Positions 21,289-31,900 of a stretch of DNA of 64,000 nt are shown piece by piece (within the stretch, counting starts at the first letter, position 1; each line of letters opens with the position of its first letter). The DNA lies in contig JANTUC010000017.1 in assembly GCA_026873275.1 (NCBI GenBank), positions 868,001-932,000 of the forward strand, given 5' to 3'. The DNA comes from Pseudopithomyces maydicus (taxonomy: Eukaryota; Ascomycota; Dothideomycetes; Pleosporales; Didymosphaeriaceae). A program made the translations under genes and the position numbers. Under the pieces are notes generated by a model. The model searched no databases, was not told where the DNA came from, and saw only the letters and a list, made by a program, of their open reading frames with translations.

Positions 21289-22851
21289 ATGGCTCCCACC
21301 GACAACGATAACGACAACGATAACGACAACGATCCGCGCCGCGACCGCCACCGCAACGACGAGACCAACCCCTTCATCCAGTTCCGCCGCTTCGCAGACT
21401 CGCACGTGTCGAGCCTCCTCAACACCGTCTTGACGCTGCCTGCGACTATCGTCAACTTCCAAAACGTTCACACGGCGCACGAGCAGTGCCTCTTTGGCCG
21501 TGCCGACCGCGCCCAATGCGAGGAGCTCCACCAGCTGGAACAGAAGATCAATAAACTGCTGGGCGAATGTCGCGACATGTACCGCGCAGGGGACGTGGAC
21601 GGGGTGCTGAACAAGGGCGGCGACTTGCTGATGCTGAATCACTCCGCTGATCTGCTACGGAAGCGCATCGCGGACGCCAGAACCGGCACCACCCAAGTCC
21701 CTGAAGAAGACACATCCAGCCACAACAGCTACCAAAAAAGCAATGACGCAAATAGACTGGTGGAAAAGGTGGCCAATGCAAGGGGCCAGGAGTGGGGCTG
21801 GTCGTGGGACTGGGGGTTCCCCAGGCCCTTCGACGCAGAAGAGCACCAGGCAAACAGGCGGGAGCGCTGCCGTCGATGGCGTCGTCGCCACGAAGAAGCC
21901 GCCCTCGACGCCAAGCAGCCAGAGGAACACGGCGATGCACGCGACCCAGTACTCGCTCCTTCGCCCTCCAATTTTGAAGGCGAGCATCTCATGGACATCG
22001 TGCAGGACCTACTTCTTCCCATGTTCCGCGATCTCACCTACAACGATCGACCTATGACGCGCAGCGATACCGAGGACAGTGTCTTCCCGGCATCGTGGCT
22101 CCAAGAGAGGAAACGATGGGCTCAACAATTTGAGCAACATTCTGAGCACGCCGGACATCGCTTCCGTGAAATCGTCGACGACATAGAACGCGCGGATGGC
22201 GTCGTGTCCAGAGATGCTTACGAGGATCTTGTCCGCGTCCAAAAAGGCTTGCCTCTGATGTCTGAGGAACGGCTCGGACAGTCAGAGCACTTGCCACTCA
22301 GCAAATGGGTCAGTCGCTTCTGGGACAATCAGTATGCCTCTTCTACCCGTCACACATATCCGAGAGGACCCACCGGCCCAGTGCCATGGGAGGGCGAAGA
22401 GACGGCAGAAGAGCCGAGCTATGAATACAGCCATGATCACGAGGACCAGCACGACGAGCCTCCGAGTCCCAAAACGAAACAAGGTGGTTGGTCCAGCGAT
22501 ATGCCTGAGACAGAACTGGAGGCCTACGAACGTTTCTTACACCCCGTGCCATCCCCAGCCGAGTTTGGTCAGACAGGGGAACAGACCTCCGTGCTTTCGA
22601 CACTCACCACTACCGAGCGCACCGTTGGACCCGATGGAACCGTGACTACCAAAGTAGTGTTGAAAAAGCGCTTTGCCGACGGCCGTGAGGAGAGCTCCGA
22701 GACAGTTCACACCCACCGCGGACAAGACGATCACACGCAGCACACCAACGGTCCTTCGAAGCTACTAGATGCTTGGACCCAGCACGAGGCACAGGAACAG
22801 CCTCGCAAGTCGGATAGCAACAAGAAATCTGGCTGGTTCTGGTCAAATTGA
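21289..22851 (+). CDS. Acidic DN-repeat protein, possibly mitochondrial Mpm1-like
   Basis: Single exon, 520 residues from ATG 21289 (the frame is open further upstream but lacks a better start). An Asp-Asn repeat (residues 4-14) is followed by NPFIQFRRFADSHVSSLLNTVLTLPATI. Then comes a Glu/Arg-rich helical middle with EWGWSWDWGFPRPFD and a final block TTTERTVGPDGTVTTKVVLK. After that block comes RFADGREESSETVHTHRG, and the end is SGWFWSN. The GPDGTVTTK...R-F-x-DG block and Trp-rich end recall fungal proteins annotated as mitochondrial peculiar membrane protein 1-like; I hold this weakly. No clear membrane helix. Function unknown. Confidence 0.75.
   Translation: MAPTDNDNDNDNDNDPRRDRHRNDETNPFIQFRRFADSHVSSLLNTVLTLPATIVNFQNVHTAHEQCLFGRADRAQCEELHQLEQKINKLLGECRDMYRAGDVDGVLNKGGDLLMLNHSADLLRKRIADARTGTTQVPEEDTSSHNSYQKSNDANRLVEKVANARGQEWGWSWDWGFPRPFDAEEHQANRRERCRRWRRRHEEAALDAKQPEEHGDARDPVLAPSPSNFEGEHLMDIVQDLLLPMFRDLTYNDRPMTRSDTEDSVFPASWLQERKRWAQQFEQHSEHAGHRFREIVDDIERADGVVSRDAYEDLVRVQKGLPLMSEERLGQSEHLPLSKWVSRFWDNQYASSTRHTYPRGPTGPVPWEGEETAEEPSYEYSHDHEDQHDEPPSPKTKQGGWSSDMPETELEAYERFLHPVPSPAEFGQTGEQTSVLSTLTTTERTVGPDGTVTTKVVLKKRFADGREESSETVHTHRGQDDHTQHTNGPSKLLDAWTQHEAQEQPRKSDSNKKSGWFWSN
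21301..21333 (+). repeat. GACAAC/GATAAC coding minisatellite
   Basis: Alternating GACAAC and GATAAC hexamers, about five and a half units, encoding the Asp-Asn run at the N-terminus of the protein. Such tracts can vary in length between strains. Confidence 0.85.
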
Positions 22852-23692
22852 ACTGACGGGGGATACGAGATTAAGGTAGGCGCATGGGATGTACATTAGG
22901 GTCTTGTCTGGATATGGTTATGTGGGGTAACACAGTACGTAGTATATCAACTCTGGAGTTTTGATAGGAGGTTCTGTATTCTTCTCAATCATATCGATTC
23001 ATCAGATAAAATACCAATTCTCTCTACACTTCCTCAAATCTGTTCAACATCCATTTTCCTGGTTCGCATAAAAACAAGCCAGGGCGCCAGGCCAGGGCAC
23101 CGAATATATATTCTAAAGCATGCGACCAAAATCTAGACCCGAATACCCCCCAGCCACATGCAAACAAACCCACGACCCAACTGCCGCCCCTTAGCCCCAT
23201 ACCTCAATCACCGCAATGTGGGGAACCCACGTGTGCGCACCGCTGCACCGTTGAGCTGCTCCACACTTCTTCCCGCCCGCACTTTACCCATCGACATACC
23301 CGGATCCCGCATATTAGATTGCCACAACTCCACACCTGGAACGCACAGAAATAGCTATCGTCACGTTGTGCAGAACGCCCGGCTGGCTGGCATGCATGCG
23401 ATCACCATGGAGTAATTGCCAACGGGCGAATCAGGGATGGGGTGGAGTGGTGGCAGGTAGTATCTCCCGGGCTGCGTGCGAAGTTATCATTTGCGGTGCA
23501 TTATATCTAATTATGTTGCTCTATACTGGAATTTGGTTTATTTACTCGACTTGTTTCTGGATTCGCGGAGAGGATGGGATGGGACACTACATAAATTGGC
23601 GCTCCTTCCCACACGTGCCGGTGCGGAAGCTGCGTTTCCCATATATCGTAAACCTACACCCATCTCACTCATACACATAGCTGCTCGGTACA
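22852..23692. other. Intergenic spacer with promoter of the secreted lectin-like gene
   Basis: No coding exon. A CTACATAAATTGG element about 100 nt before ATG 23693 could act as a TATA-like box. The last 50 nt form a CA/CT-rich leader. Confidence 0.4.
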
Positions 23693-24444
23693 ATGCACAG
23701 CCCATCTCTCCTCATCCTCTCCCTAGCCGCCACCAGCCTCGCTGCCGTCGTCGTGCCCACGGGGTACAATAAGGTGTATCTCCAGTCTCTGGTGGATACG
23801 TCGTTTGTGGTGCAGGCTAAGGGGGTTACCACCGGGAGTACGGTTGTTGTGTATGTCTTGCTATATTCGTATTTATATCGAAACAGTGGCATTTCGTTGG
23901 CAATTATGTGGTTCAGGCTGACACTTTCTATGAACAGTAACAAAGTCAATAACAAGGCAGACCAGCACTGGCTACTTACGACTAACACGTCGAAAATTTA
24001 CCTCGCGAATGCGGACCCGCCGACTCTTTGTCTGGATGCGGGGCCGAAGAGTAAGTGGATTGCTGTCTTACTTTCTTACCTCTTTTGCACATGTAATGTA
24101 TATTTTTACATACGTACGATGACCCCCTCAATCTGCCGAGGAAAAAAAACCAATAAGAATGTATATATGCATGCTAAACCCTTTTTGCAGCCGCATGGAA
24201 AGATATGGCCACCGTCTACGTAAACACCTGCTCGGACACCGCACCGGGTCAAAACTGGACAGTCATGGCAGATGGGCGCATCGGGGTCACAGGTTCGAGC
24301 CCTGCCGAGTGTCTAGATCTACAGTACATGCGCGCGACGGCGAATAATCCCGTGGGGCTGTATCAGTGCGCGGGATTGAATAATTCCGGGGCGAAGGATA
24401 AGGGGATCAATTGGCCGCAGAAGAATGTTACTGTGACGCCTTGA
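23693..24444 (+). CDS. Small secreted ricin-B-lectin-like protein
   Basis: Three exons, 23693-23850, 23938-24050 and 24191-24444, with introns of 87 and 140 nt in good phase, giving 174 residues. The N-terminus MHSPSLLILSLAATSLAAV is a clear signal peptide. The mature part shows beta-trefoil features: DQHWLLTTNTSKIYLANAD, TLCLDAG, a GQNWTVMADGRIG unit, and ECLDLQYM followed by NPVGLYQC, resembling QxW carbohydrate-binding repeats. It is small, has several Cys and NxS/T sites and no catalytic domain, so an extracellular sugar-binding or effector-like role is plausible. It converges with the histidine-phosphatase gene. Confidence 0.85.
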
Positions 24445-24583
24445 GAGGGATGAGGGTTTTGGAGGAAGTGGGGAAATTTTTTGATCTGGTAGTTGGGTGT
24501 AAAACAGATGATGCATAAGAGAAATGAAACAAAGTGGCAATAAAACAGATTCGTTGAGTGAGATTCTATGTCTAATCCGGAGC

Positions 24584-25450
24584 TTACGGGCTCTCTTCTT
24601 CGCTCAACTCTATGTAGCCATCTCTTGCCCATGCTCTTTCTGTCCTGACCCTGAGGTCATACTGCTCTTGAGCAGTCAGCGGTACGTACTTTTCCCCTGG
24701 AAATCTAAGCGCGATCGATTCCTTCGTCTCTTGAATTGCCGCCCGCTCGATAGCCGCAGCAGAACTCCGATCAAACACATACGTGCGAACCTCTCCATTC
24801 TTCCACCCCGTACCTGTCAGTGGACCGTTATTAGCCACATGATCAACTAAAATACCATCCAAGAATTGAGAAGCAAAGAGGAGAATTAGAGAAAAAGATA
24901 ACAAACGAAAAATCCACTCACCATGTCCATCTCCACTCCCCTCCAATCCTCCGTCAAATAATGTAACAACCCCCATGCGCCACAACCACTACCTCGCCCC
25001 CTCAATCTCCCCCAACACCCTCCGTGCCACCTCCGCCCTCCTCGCTGTCTCCCCCGTCGTCGGACAGAACATCCCCTTCTTCTCTTCCCATCCCTCCCCC
25101 AGCCTCCCAAAATCCACCGGACACCCTCCAAACTTCTGTTGCAGCACCTTAATCCCACTCCCAACGTCGCACGGCAGTCCAGATGTCTCCTGAAGCTCTG
25201 GAAGTGCAGTGATGCGCAGGGAGGCGTTGGCTTGGAGGTGGGGGTGGAGGGCTGAGAGAGCGGTTTGGAGGGTGCGACGCATGGGGGAGGCGAAGATTTG
25301 GGTGGGGTTGAGGGTGGATAATTGAGTGGAGAGAGTTTGCGCTTGGGAAGTTCCGGTTAGGGAGAGGGGTGGGTCGTGGATGGTATAGTCGGAGGTTTGG
25401 TTGTGGATGCCTTCGGCGTGGCGGATTAGGGTGAGGGAGTTCGGGGGCAT
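24584..25450 (-). pseudogene. Histidine-phosphatase (phosphoglycerate-mutase-like) gene with broken frame
   Basis: The N-terminal part from ATG 25450 reads LTLIRHAEGIHN (phospho-acceptor His) and continues through IFASPMRRTLQTAL to GEIEGAR, then stops at 24991. The next family blocks, VVVVAHGG (second catalytic His) and LLHYLTEDWRGVEMDM, lie immediately downstream but in two other frames. A last exon from about 24813 (KNGEVRTYVFD... to SEEESP) follows an intron whose phase does not match as read. One extra base in each of two C5 runs (24997-25001 and 24970-24974) would join the first two breaks perfectly. So this is either a decayed gene or an intact one with homopolymer under-calls. It belongs to the broad fungal family of cytosolic phosphatase/mutase-like proteins. 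Confidence 0.7.
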
Positions 25451-26024
25451 TTTGAAGGATGGGGTGGTGGGTTGATTGGCTGAATGGTTGGTAGGGAGGT
25501 AGGGAGGTAAATTTCGAGTGCTAGGTAATGAATATTAAAAGGTACCTAGATAGGATACAGCCAAGGCGGAGTGAAGCTCTGTGAAACTGGTTGAAGCCCG
25601 GTTGAACGAACATGTCAAGTTGATGCATTTTTCTTCCCTTTATGTATTCAGGTTGATATCAATGTGGTGCTAGGGGTGGTGGTAGTTGATATTTAAGCAG
25701 CGGCTTTGAAATCGAGGTTCCTGTAGAACTGACCAATGAAGTTCGTCGGAGAAGCCCGCATACGTATTGCGGCGAATATCGCCCAAGATGTTCTCTTCAT
25801 CAATAAAAGATACCTCTATGTTCTGTGCATACATAATACTTCTCCCTCATACTGTGGAAATTCTAGTGATTAGTTCGTTCAGAGAAGCTGTTAATTCTCT
25901 AAGGCTGTCGTCAAAATTTGCCGAGCAATGGTGTAAATCTTGCGGTACTTACTATTTATCTTGTAGCTCAATCTTTATGGCTTGTTACAAACGTTCCTCC
26001 AATTTCCTTGGGTGATTCATGAGC
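25451..26024. other. AT-rich spacer
   Basis: Promoter side of the histidine-phosphatase gene and 3' flank of the rhodopsin-domain gene. No supported coding exon. Confidence 0.4.
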
Positions 26025-27105
26025 CTATTTTTCTCGAGTTGTTTCCTGCGATGAACGAACTTTTAGAGGCGCGAAAGAAAACATTGCCCGCAACCCATAT
26101 TTCGATATCAACCTCACGAAGGAATACACGGCGGGCAAACAAACACTTATGATGCCGCTTGAAGTCTCAAAAATGGGCCAGAAGCTATACTTTGGCGGGA
26201 AAATATTATCTGGCATGTGTAAACAGTAATCCCAACGCGTATACGATAGTGAAACTAACCACGAACATCGAACCTTTCGTGTATGCTAAGTAGATCTCGG
26301 AATTGGACAATCACCAGCACCCTTCTGAGTGAGGAGGCCGCAACGCTACGTTAAATTACATTAGTGACACTAGAATACGTGCGAGAAGAGTGTAGCTTAA
26401 TAACATACCCATATCCAGCTAAGAATATCAAAGTTGTAAGTATTTTGTGGCCCGTTTTAGTCTTCATATTCCAGACTAATGGCATTGGCATCACCAGAAT
26501 GAGAAGATCTATAGCCACATCCGATATAGCATTTGAAAGCCACCAAGCTTTTATGTCGAAGCACGTTCCCGGCGTTAGTGGATCCCAGGCCTTCGATAGT
26601 GGCCTACATTCGCCAAATGCCGATAGGGTGAAAGCGAGGGGCCAGACGACCACCATTACACCCGCGAATTTGATACATCGCAAAAGCACCAAGTCGACGG
26701 AGAAGACACGAGTATAGAAACACAGCGCAGATAACTTGGCTAGCGAGATGCCCCAGTTGAATAGGTGATAATAAGCGAAGAGACATTTCAACGCAATCTT
26801 TATTTCAGATTCCGAAAGCACCTGTGATGATTGTTGTAGTCGGCGACTCGAACTCCATATTATAAGACCGGTCTGACCCCAGAGTATAGGCTGTGTGTGA
26901 TTAGTGATTAAGTTTTGCGCAGTGGGCAGCGGAGGATGCACACCAGGTCCATAAGGACGAGCCAGTCGTCCCACCATATCCTAGAAGTTGGCTGACACAC
27001 TCTAGTCCAGAATCGAATTGCAACCAGTAGTGTTGCTATTGCTGCTAATACCGCACAGACATCTCTCGCACGCTCCTCGTCATAGTGATCCCACGCGAGT
27101 GTCAT
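26025..27105 (-). CDS. Rhodopsin-domain (Pth11/SAT4-like) integral membrane protein
   Basis: Four exons reconstructed: 27105-26944, 26890-26409, 26345-26263 and 26209-26025, with introns of 53, 63 and 53 nt, all phases matching; 303 residues. It starts MTLAWDHYDEERARDV and has the family marks RIWWDDWLVL, LAKLSALCFYTRVF, and FGECRPLSKAWDPLTPGTC. It also has NAISDVAIDLLILVMPMPLV and a late SSGIISVCLPAV helix. These define the fungal seven-helix rhodopsin domain found in Pth11-type receptors; there is no N-terminal CFEM domain. Helix 3 to 4 is somewhat short. Ligand unknown; such receptors are expanded in plant-associated fungi. Confidence 0.85.
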
Positions 27106-28161
27106 TAAGGGAAATTCACCGAAGCATGGTAATCGAAAAATAATCGCTACCTTCAAAGGGGATGTTGTTATCAGTCTGTTGCATGATGTAGGACTGGGGT
27201 CAATCGCTTTTGAATCACTATCTTGTGCTGGGGGCCGTTTCCAGCAGAGGGGAACTACGAAAATATAGATTAAGTACGGACATGGCCGACATGTACTGCT
27301 AAGCTGAATAAGTGCTATAGCAACTGGATCTGGTTAGAATTCCTGTGTCTGCTGTATTTTGTTTTTGCATACGTGTCCAATCACATCTCTAGGTTGGGGG
27401 CTGGCTCTGCCGCATTAACCGGTCTATCTCGGGACACTAGCTACTGTATGCTGAATCTGAACGCACTCTTTAATGCGGTCCTTGTCACGCGCTTAAGCGG
27501 TCTTGTATTTTGTTGCGCATGCCAGCGACGTGATTCCCTCGTCCTAACTGGCCTGCCAAACCATTGCGACCCCAGCAAGCCTACCAATTTATCGGACGCA
27601 ACATATGCTGACACGCCAGGATATGCACAAAACGGGGGAGACATTATTAGATTACAATTACCAAGTGCTGATTACAGCTTTTCCAAGCTCAATCAATAAA
27701 TTTTGCACTGAGGTCGGGCATTGGTACCGCTTTGTATACCAACGTGCTGAAGCAAAGATTATGACACGTCAATGCATCTCCACCACTGTCAGCACACTGT
27801 TGATTCGCATGATCAGTTTTATCAGTATGTCGGCTTATTAGCTCAGAAATAACTGTGTGAAAGATACATGCAGCAATTATAATTAGAAAAGAAGTTATTA
27901 CAGGAGCCTTAGCCACAGCGAGGCGTGGATACATTTTTATCGCCACACTTCCCGTTTCCACCCTGGTAACAATAGTTGGCGAGAATCGATTCCGATAAAA
28001 TAGTTGTACCCAGCACGATAATGGAAGGCACCATCGCAGTCTGATCTCGGGCGTTTGGATTATGTCAAAGTGTAAGTGGCCAGGTGGTGAAGAAGGTCCT
28101 ACACAATTGGGGAATTTTTTGCTGACTAGATATTTGAAACATGCATCACCCACGCAGGTAC
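27106..28161. other. Gene-free spacer
   Basis: About 1 kb between two minus-strand genes. Open frames are short and unsupported. No repeats or RNA gene recognised. Confidence 0.4.
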
Positions 28162-28907
28162 CTAAGTGTCCGACTCCGACTCTGTCGAACTCCAATAGAC
28201 CCCTTCTGTGTCCAAATTACTGTCATTCTTGCTCTCCACTGGCAGCGGCTCAAATGTTTTGGGATCCGTCCAGGGTCCTTTGAATTTGAAATCGTTGTTT
28301 CCGTTCTGCTTATCGTCCCAAAATTTGGCCGAAATTTCGCAACCGGTCATCCGTAGGTCAACGCAGACGGCGGGGTAAAGTTTGCCTCTGACGTTGTTAA
28401 AGGCTTGACCTATTTCGTCGGAATGATAACATCAGTCCTCTTTACTCATCATGAAGCAGACAGAAGTCGATATCACATACCGAGCACCACCCCATTTAGC
28501 GTGAAGAAAGCAGTCCCAGTTTGGAAGTTGACACCGCACCCAATCGTGTCCCCAACTCCATATGTCGTTCCACTTCCTCTTTTCCATCCATGGAAAAAAT
28601 CACCATTATTGCCATGGTAGGCCCACGTCCCTTCTTTCCGACCCAACATGGCATCTAGTGGAGATTTCTCCTCACAGAATCCCACGCTGTAAAAGCTTTT
28701 TTAATGTTATTAGCAATACCAGATGTACTGGATAATGCATAACTTACTAGGGGTACCCTTTTTGTTGGTCGACAATCTTCCCCTGTTTTTCAATTTTTAC
28801 TTCGAAGTAGTGGACAGATTTCTTACCGTCTTCGCCTACGCTTTTGGGAACCATGGCGTGATCAGCTCTCACAGTACCCAGGATTTGCGCCTTATGAATG
28901 TCTGGCA
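28162..28907 (-). other. SPRY/B30.2-encoding exons of the NLR-like gene
   Basis: The last three exons encode only the SPRY domain and an acidic Ser/Thr-rich tail (TESESDT end). They attach to the giant ankyrin exon through a phase-1 junction (GAA C|TG CCA). Introns are 84, 61 and 71 nt. Without this splice the long frame would end in a short meaningless tail. Confidence 0.85.
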
Positions 28908-31900
28908 CTATCGAGAAATGTATTAGTCAGAATTACGGGATGAGGGATGACAAGGAAGACATCAGTGAAGAATTCATGGGTTGGGACTTACGTTCAACAG
29001 TAAATGTCGTTCCATCCGCATGAAGCAGTATGCCAAATGACATATCCTTCTCGTGCCACGCTGTTGGAGATTTCTCTACCGGGAAATCATCATCTTTTAG
29101 TCTTTTTCCACTCGACGCGTCCTGAATCAATGCACTGATACCAGAGGACTGATATCTCGATGCGATTGAGGCTGCAGTCCAGCCATCATCAGCTACTTGC
29201 CTTCCCATGTACGGATAATGGTTTAATATTGTCTTCGCAAAATAGGCTGTGTTTGCTGCCGCTGCTGCATTCAGTGCATAATGGAAGTGTGATGGGGGAG
29301 CCTCATCTCGCATGACTGAAAACAGAATATCGAAAGTGGGTTGACTGGAACTTAGAATAGCCCAGTACAACGCGTCCCTTCCACGAATATCCTTCAGTAA
29401 AACGTCCGCTTTGAAATGAATGAGCATCGAAATTGCGGCCTCGTTGTTAACAGAAGCTGCATACATCATTGCGGTCTTCCCCCATCGATCCTGGTGATCG
29501 ACATCCACCTTCAGTTCCAGCAATGTCCCAATAACGTCGGAATCTCGAACAGGTTCGATGATTGAAAGTATAAGTGGTGTTTGACCGGCATTGTCCTGAT
29601 GATTGACATCAATAGATTGGTCACACAAATACGGTAGAACGCGAGTGCTGTGCCGCGAAATGGCATAGGAAAGCGCCCCTCGGCCTTGTATATCCTGGCA
29701 GAAGAGATCAGCACCATTTTCCACTAGGGTCTCGAGGACGTCTCTCATGCCCATGCGGATAGCCATATGAACTGGCCTTTCACCCCTTTCTCGGTTGAAA
29801 AGATTTGGATCGGCGTTCTTTTCCAACAATCTTGTGACAAGGGTCAGATCGCGTCGATGGATAGCCGCGAGTAAGGCGGTGCCGAATCGCCCTTCGCTGA
29901 CAACATTCACATCCAGACCTTTTTGCTGGAAGCAGAGATCTACGATCTTTGACAATTTCGCCGAAATTGCAAGCTCTAACGGCGACCCCTTGCTTGCTGC
30001 GAGGTTGATATTCGCCCCGTACTCTAGTAGGGTCTGGACAATCGCGAGGTTCTCTGATCCCACTGCCGCACAGAGAGTTGTCCCATCGGCACCGCCGACC
30101 TGGTCTACATTTGGGCTAAGCTTCAATAACCGTTTTACGATCTTCTCTTGCCCATTGGCAGCTGCTGCCTGGATCGAAGTGTAGTGGTAACTTTCCTCGC
30201 TAGTCGCATCAAATTTGACACCATGCCGAAGAAGCATCTCGACATTGGAACCCATTCCTTTGCTTGCCGCAGCCATGAGCGGAGTTCCATGACTCATGCA
30301 AGTTATTTCGGCGTTCGCTCCTTGTTGCAAAAGATATTCGAGCACTGACTCTTGTCCATACGCTGCAGCAAGATGGATTGGGGCCGTTCCGTCCTTATCT
30401 GTGGCGTTCACGTCTGCACCGTGCTCCACAAGTAGTTGAACAAACTCAATCTTCCGCATTAGTTGCACAGCAATATGCAACGCTGTGGAGCCTACGTTAT
30501 TTTTGATGGTGGGTTTCACTCCAGCTTCCATGTATAGACGCACGACGTCAATACAACCATTTCTGACTGCCCAAAAATATGGAGGTTCGTTACTACCGTC
30601 AAGAGCAACGGCATCTGCGCCTCTCTGAAGAAGTATTTTGGTCATCTTCGCATTATTATGAGCTACGTGTAGCGCCGTCCATTGGAAAAATTCATCCCTA
30701 GCCTTGAAATCCACCGCCGTCGATGATGTGAAAAGATTCTGGACGGACGCAATTTGATCATGTTTCGCCGCTAGCCACAAAGGCGTGATTTCATCCTCTC
30801 GTTTTGCATTTACATCGGCGCCCATTTGAAGCAGAAGTTTTACGCCTTCCGGGCTCGACCTGACCGCTTCATGTAGTGGTGTTTCGCCAAAACTACCCTT
30901 GATATTTGGGTCTGCCTTGTTTCGAAGGAGATATTCGATCATGGAGATATGGTTATATCTAGCGGCTTTGTGTAATGCAGTGGTCGTATCCACTTTGTTT
31001 ATGTCCCAACCATGCTCCAGGAGTAGCTGGACCAACTCCCGGCTGTCACATGAAACCGCTACAATGAGGGCATTTTGAATTTCTCCTTGAAGTTGAGCAG
31101 CGTTTTTGGTTATGGAAGGCCATTCTAACAGTGTTCTTGCAGTCTCTCTATGCTTCTTCTTGATGGCATGAATGAATGGAGTGTTAGTTGAGTTGTCTTC
31201 GGAAAATACGATGTCTTTTCCATGATCTGGATGGGCATCCCGCCACTTCAGAAGCTCTTTCACGACATCGACATGGCCTTGGCTGCATGCAATATGAAGC
31301 GCTGTTTGTCCTTCATCTGTCACATTATCCGGTTTCGCACCGTGCTGGAGTACGACTTGAACAGTAAGAAGCCGACCGGATCTCGCTCCCAGATGCAATG
31401 CTGTCCATTCGTTTTTGCTTTTCGACTCAATGTCAAATATGTTCTGACCTTCCGATAGCGGTCGCAAGAGACGCTTAACAATGCTCGGGTACTGGTGACG
31501 TGCCGCCAGATGCAGGGCGGTGTCTCCATTCGCATCTCTTATTGTCGTATCAATTGAGGATTGAAGGAGCTCTTCCACTACTCCGGTGAAGCCGCTTTTA
31601 ACGGCGAGAGGAAGAGCATTTGCGCAATCTTGTCTTGCATTAAACCGCTTATATCGAAGCAACTCTCGTACTATCTGTATATGACCGTTCGATGCTGCAA
31701 GTTCAAGGGGAGAAGGTATTCTCAATGCACGACCTGTTGATCTCTGGGAATGCTCTATCTCCTCTTGCTCGGTTGATTTCGATACTGGTGATAAATTTTC
31801 TGGTCCTTGATGCGCCAAGTCTTTTGAGATTTTGATGAGCCATTTGAGGATCCCCAGATCTCCTTCTTTCGCCGAGATGTGAATTGGTGAGAGCTGATCG

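Noticed and set aside
24270..24310. GGTTCGAGCC resembling a tRNA T-arm
   Set aside because: It lies inside an exon of the lectin-like gene and no acceptor stem or anticodon arm surrounds it.
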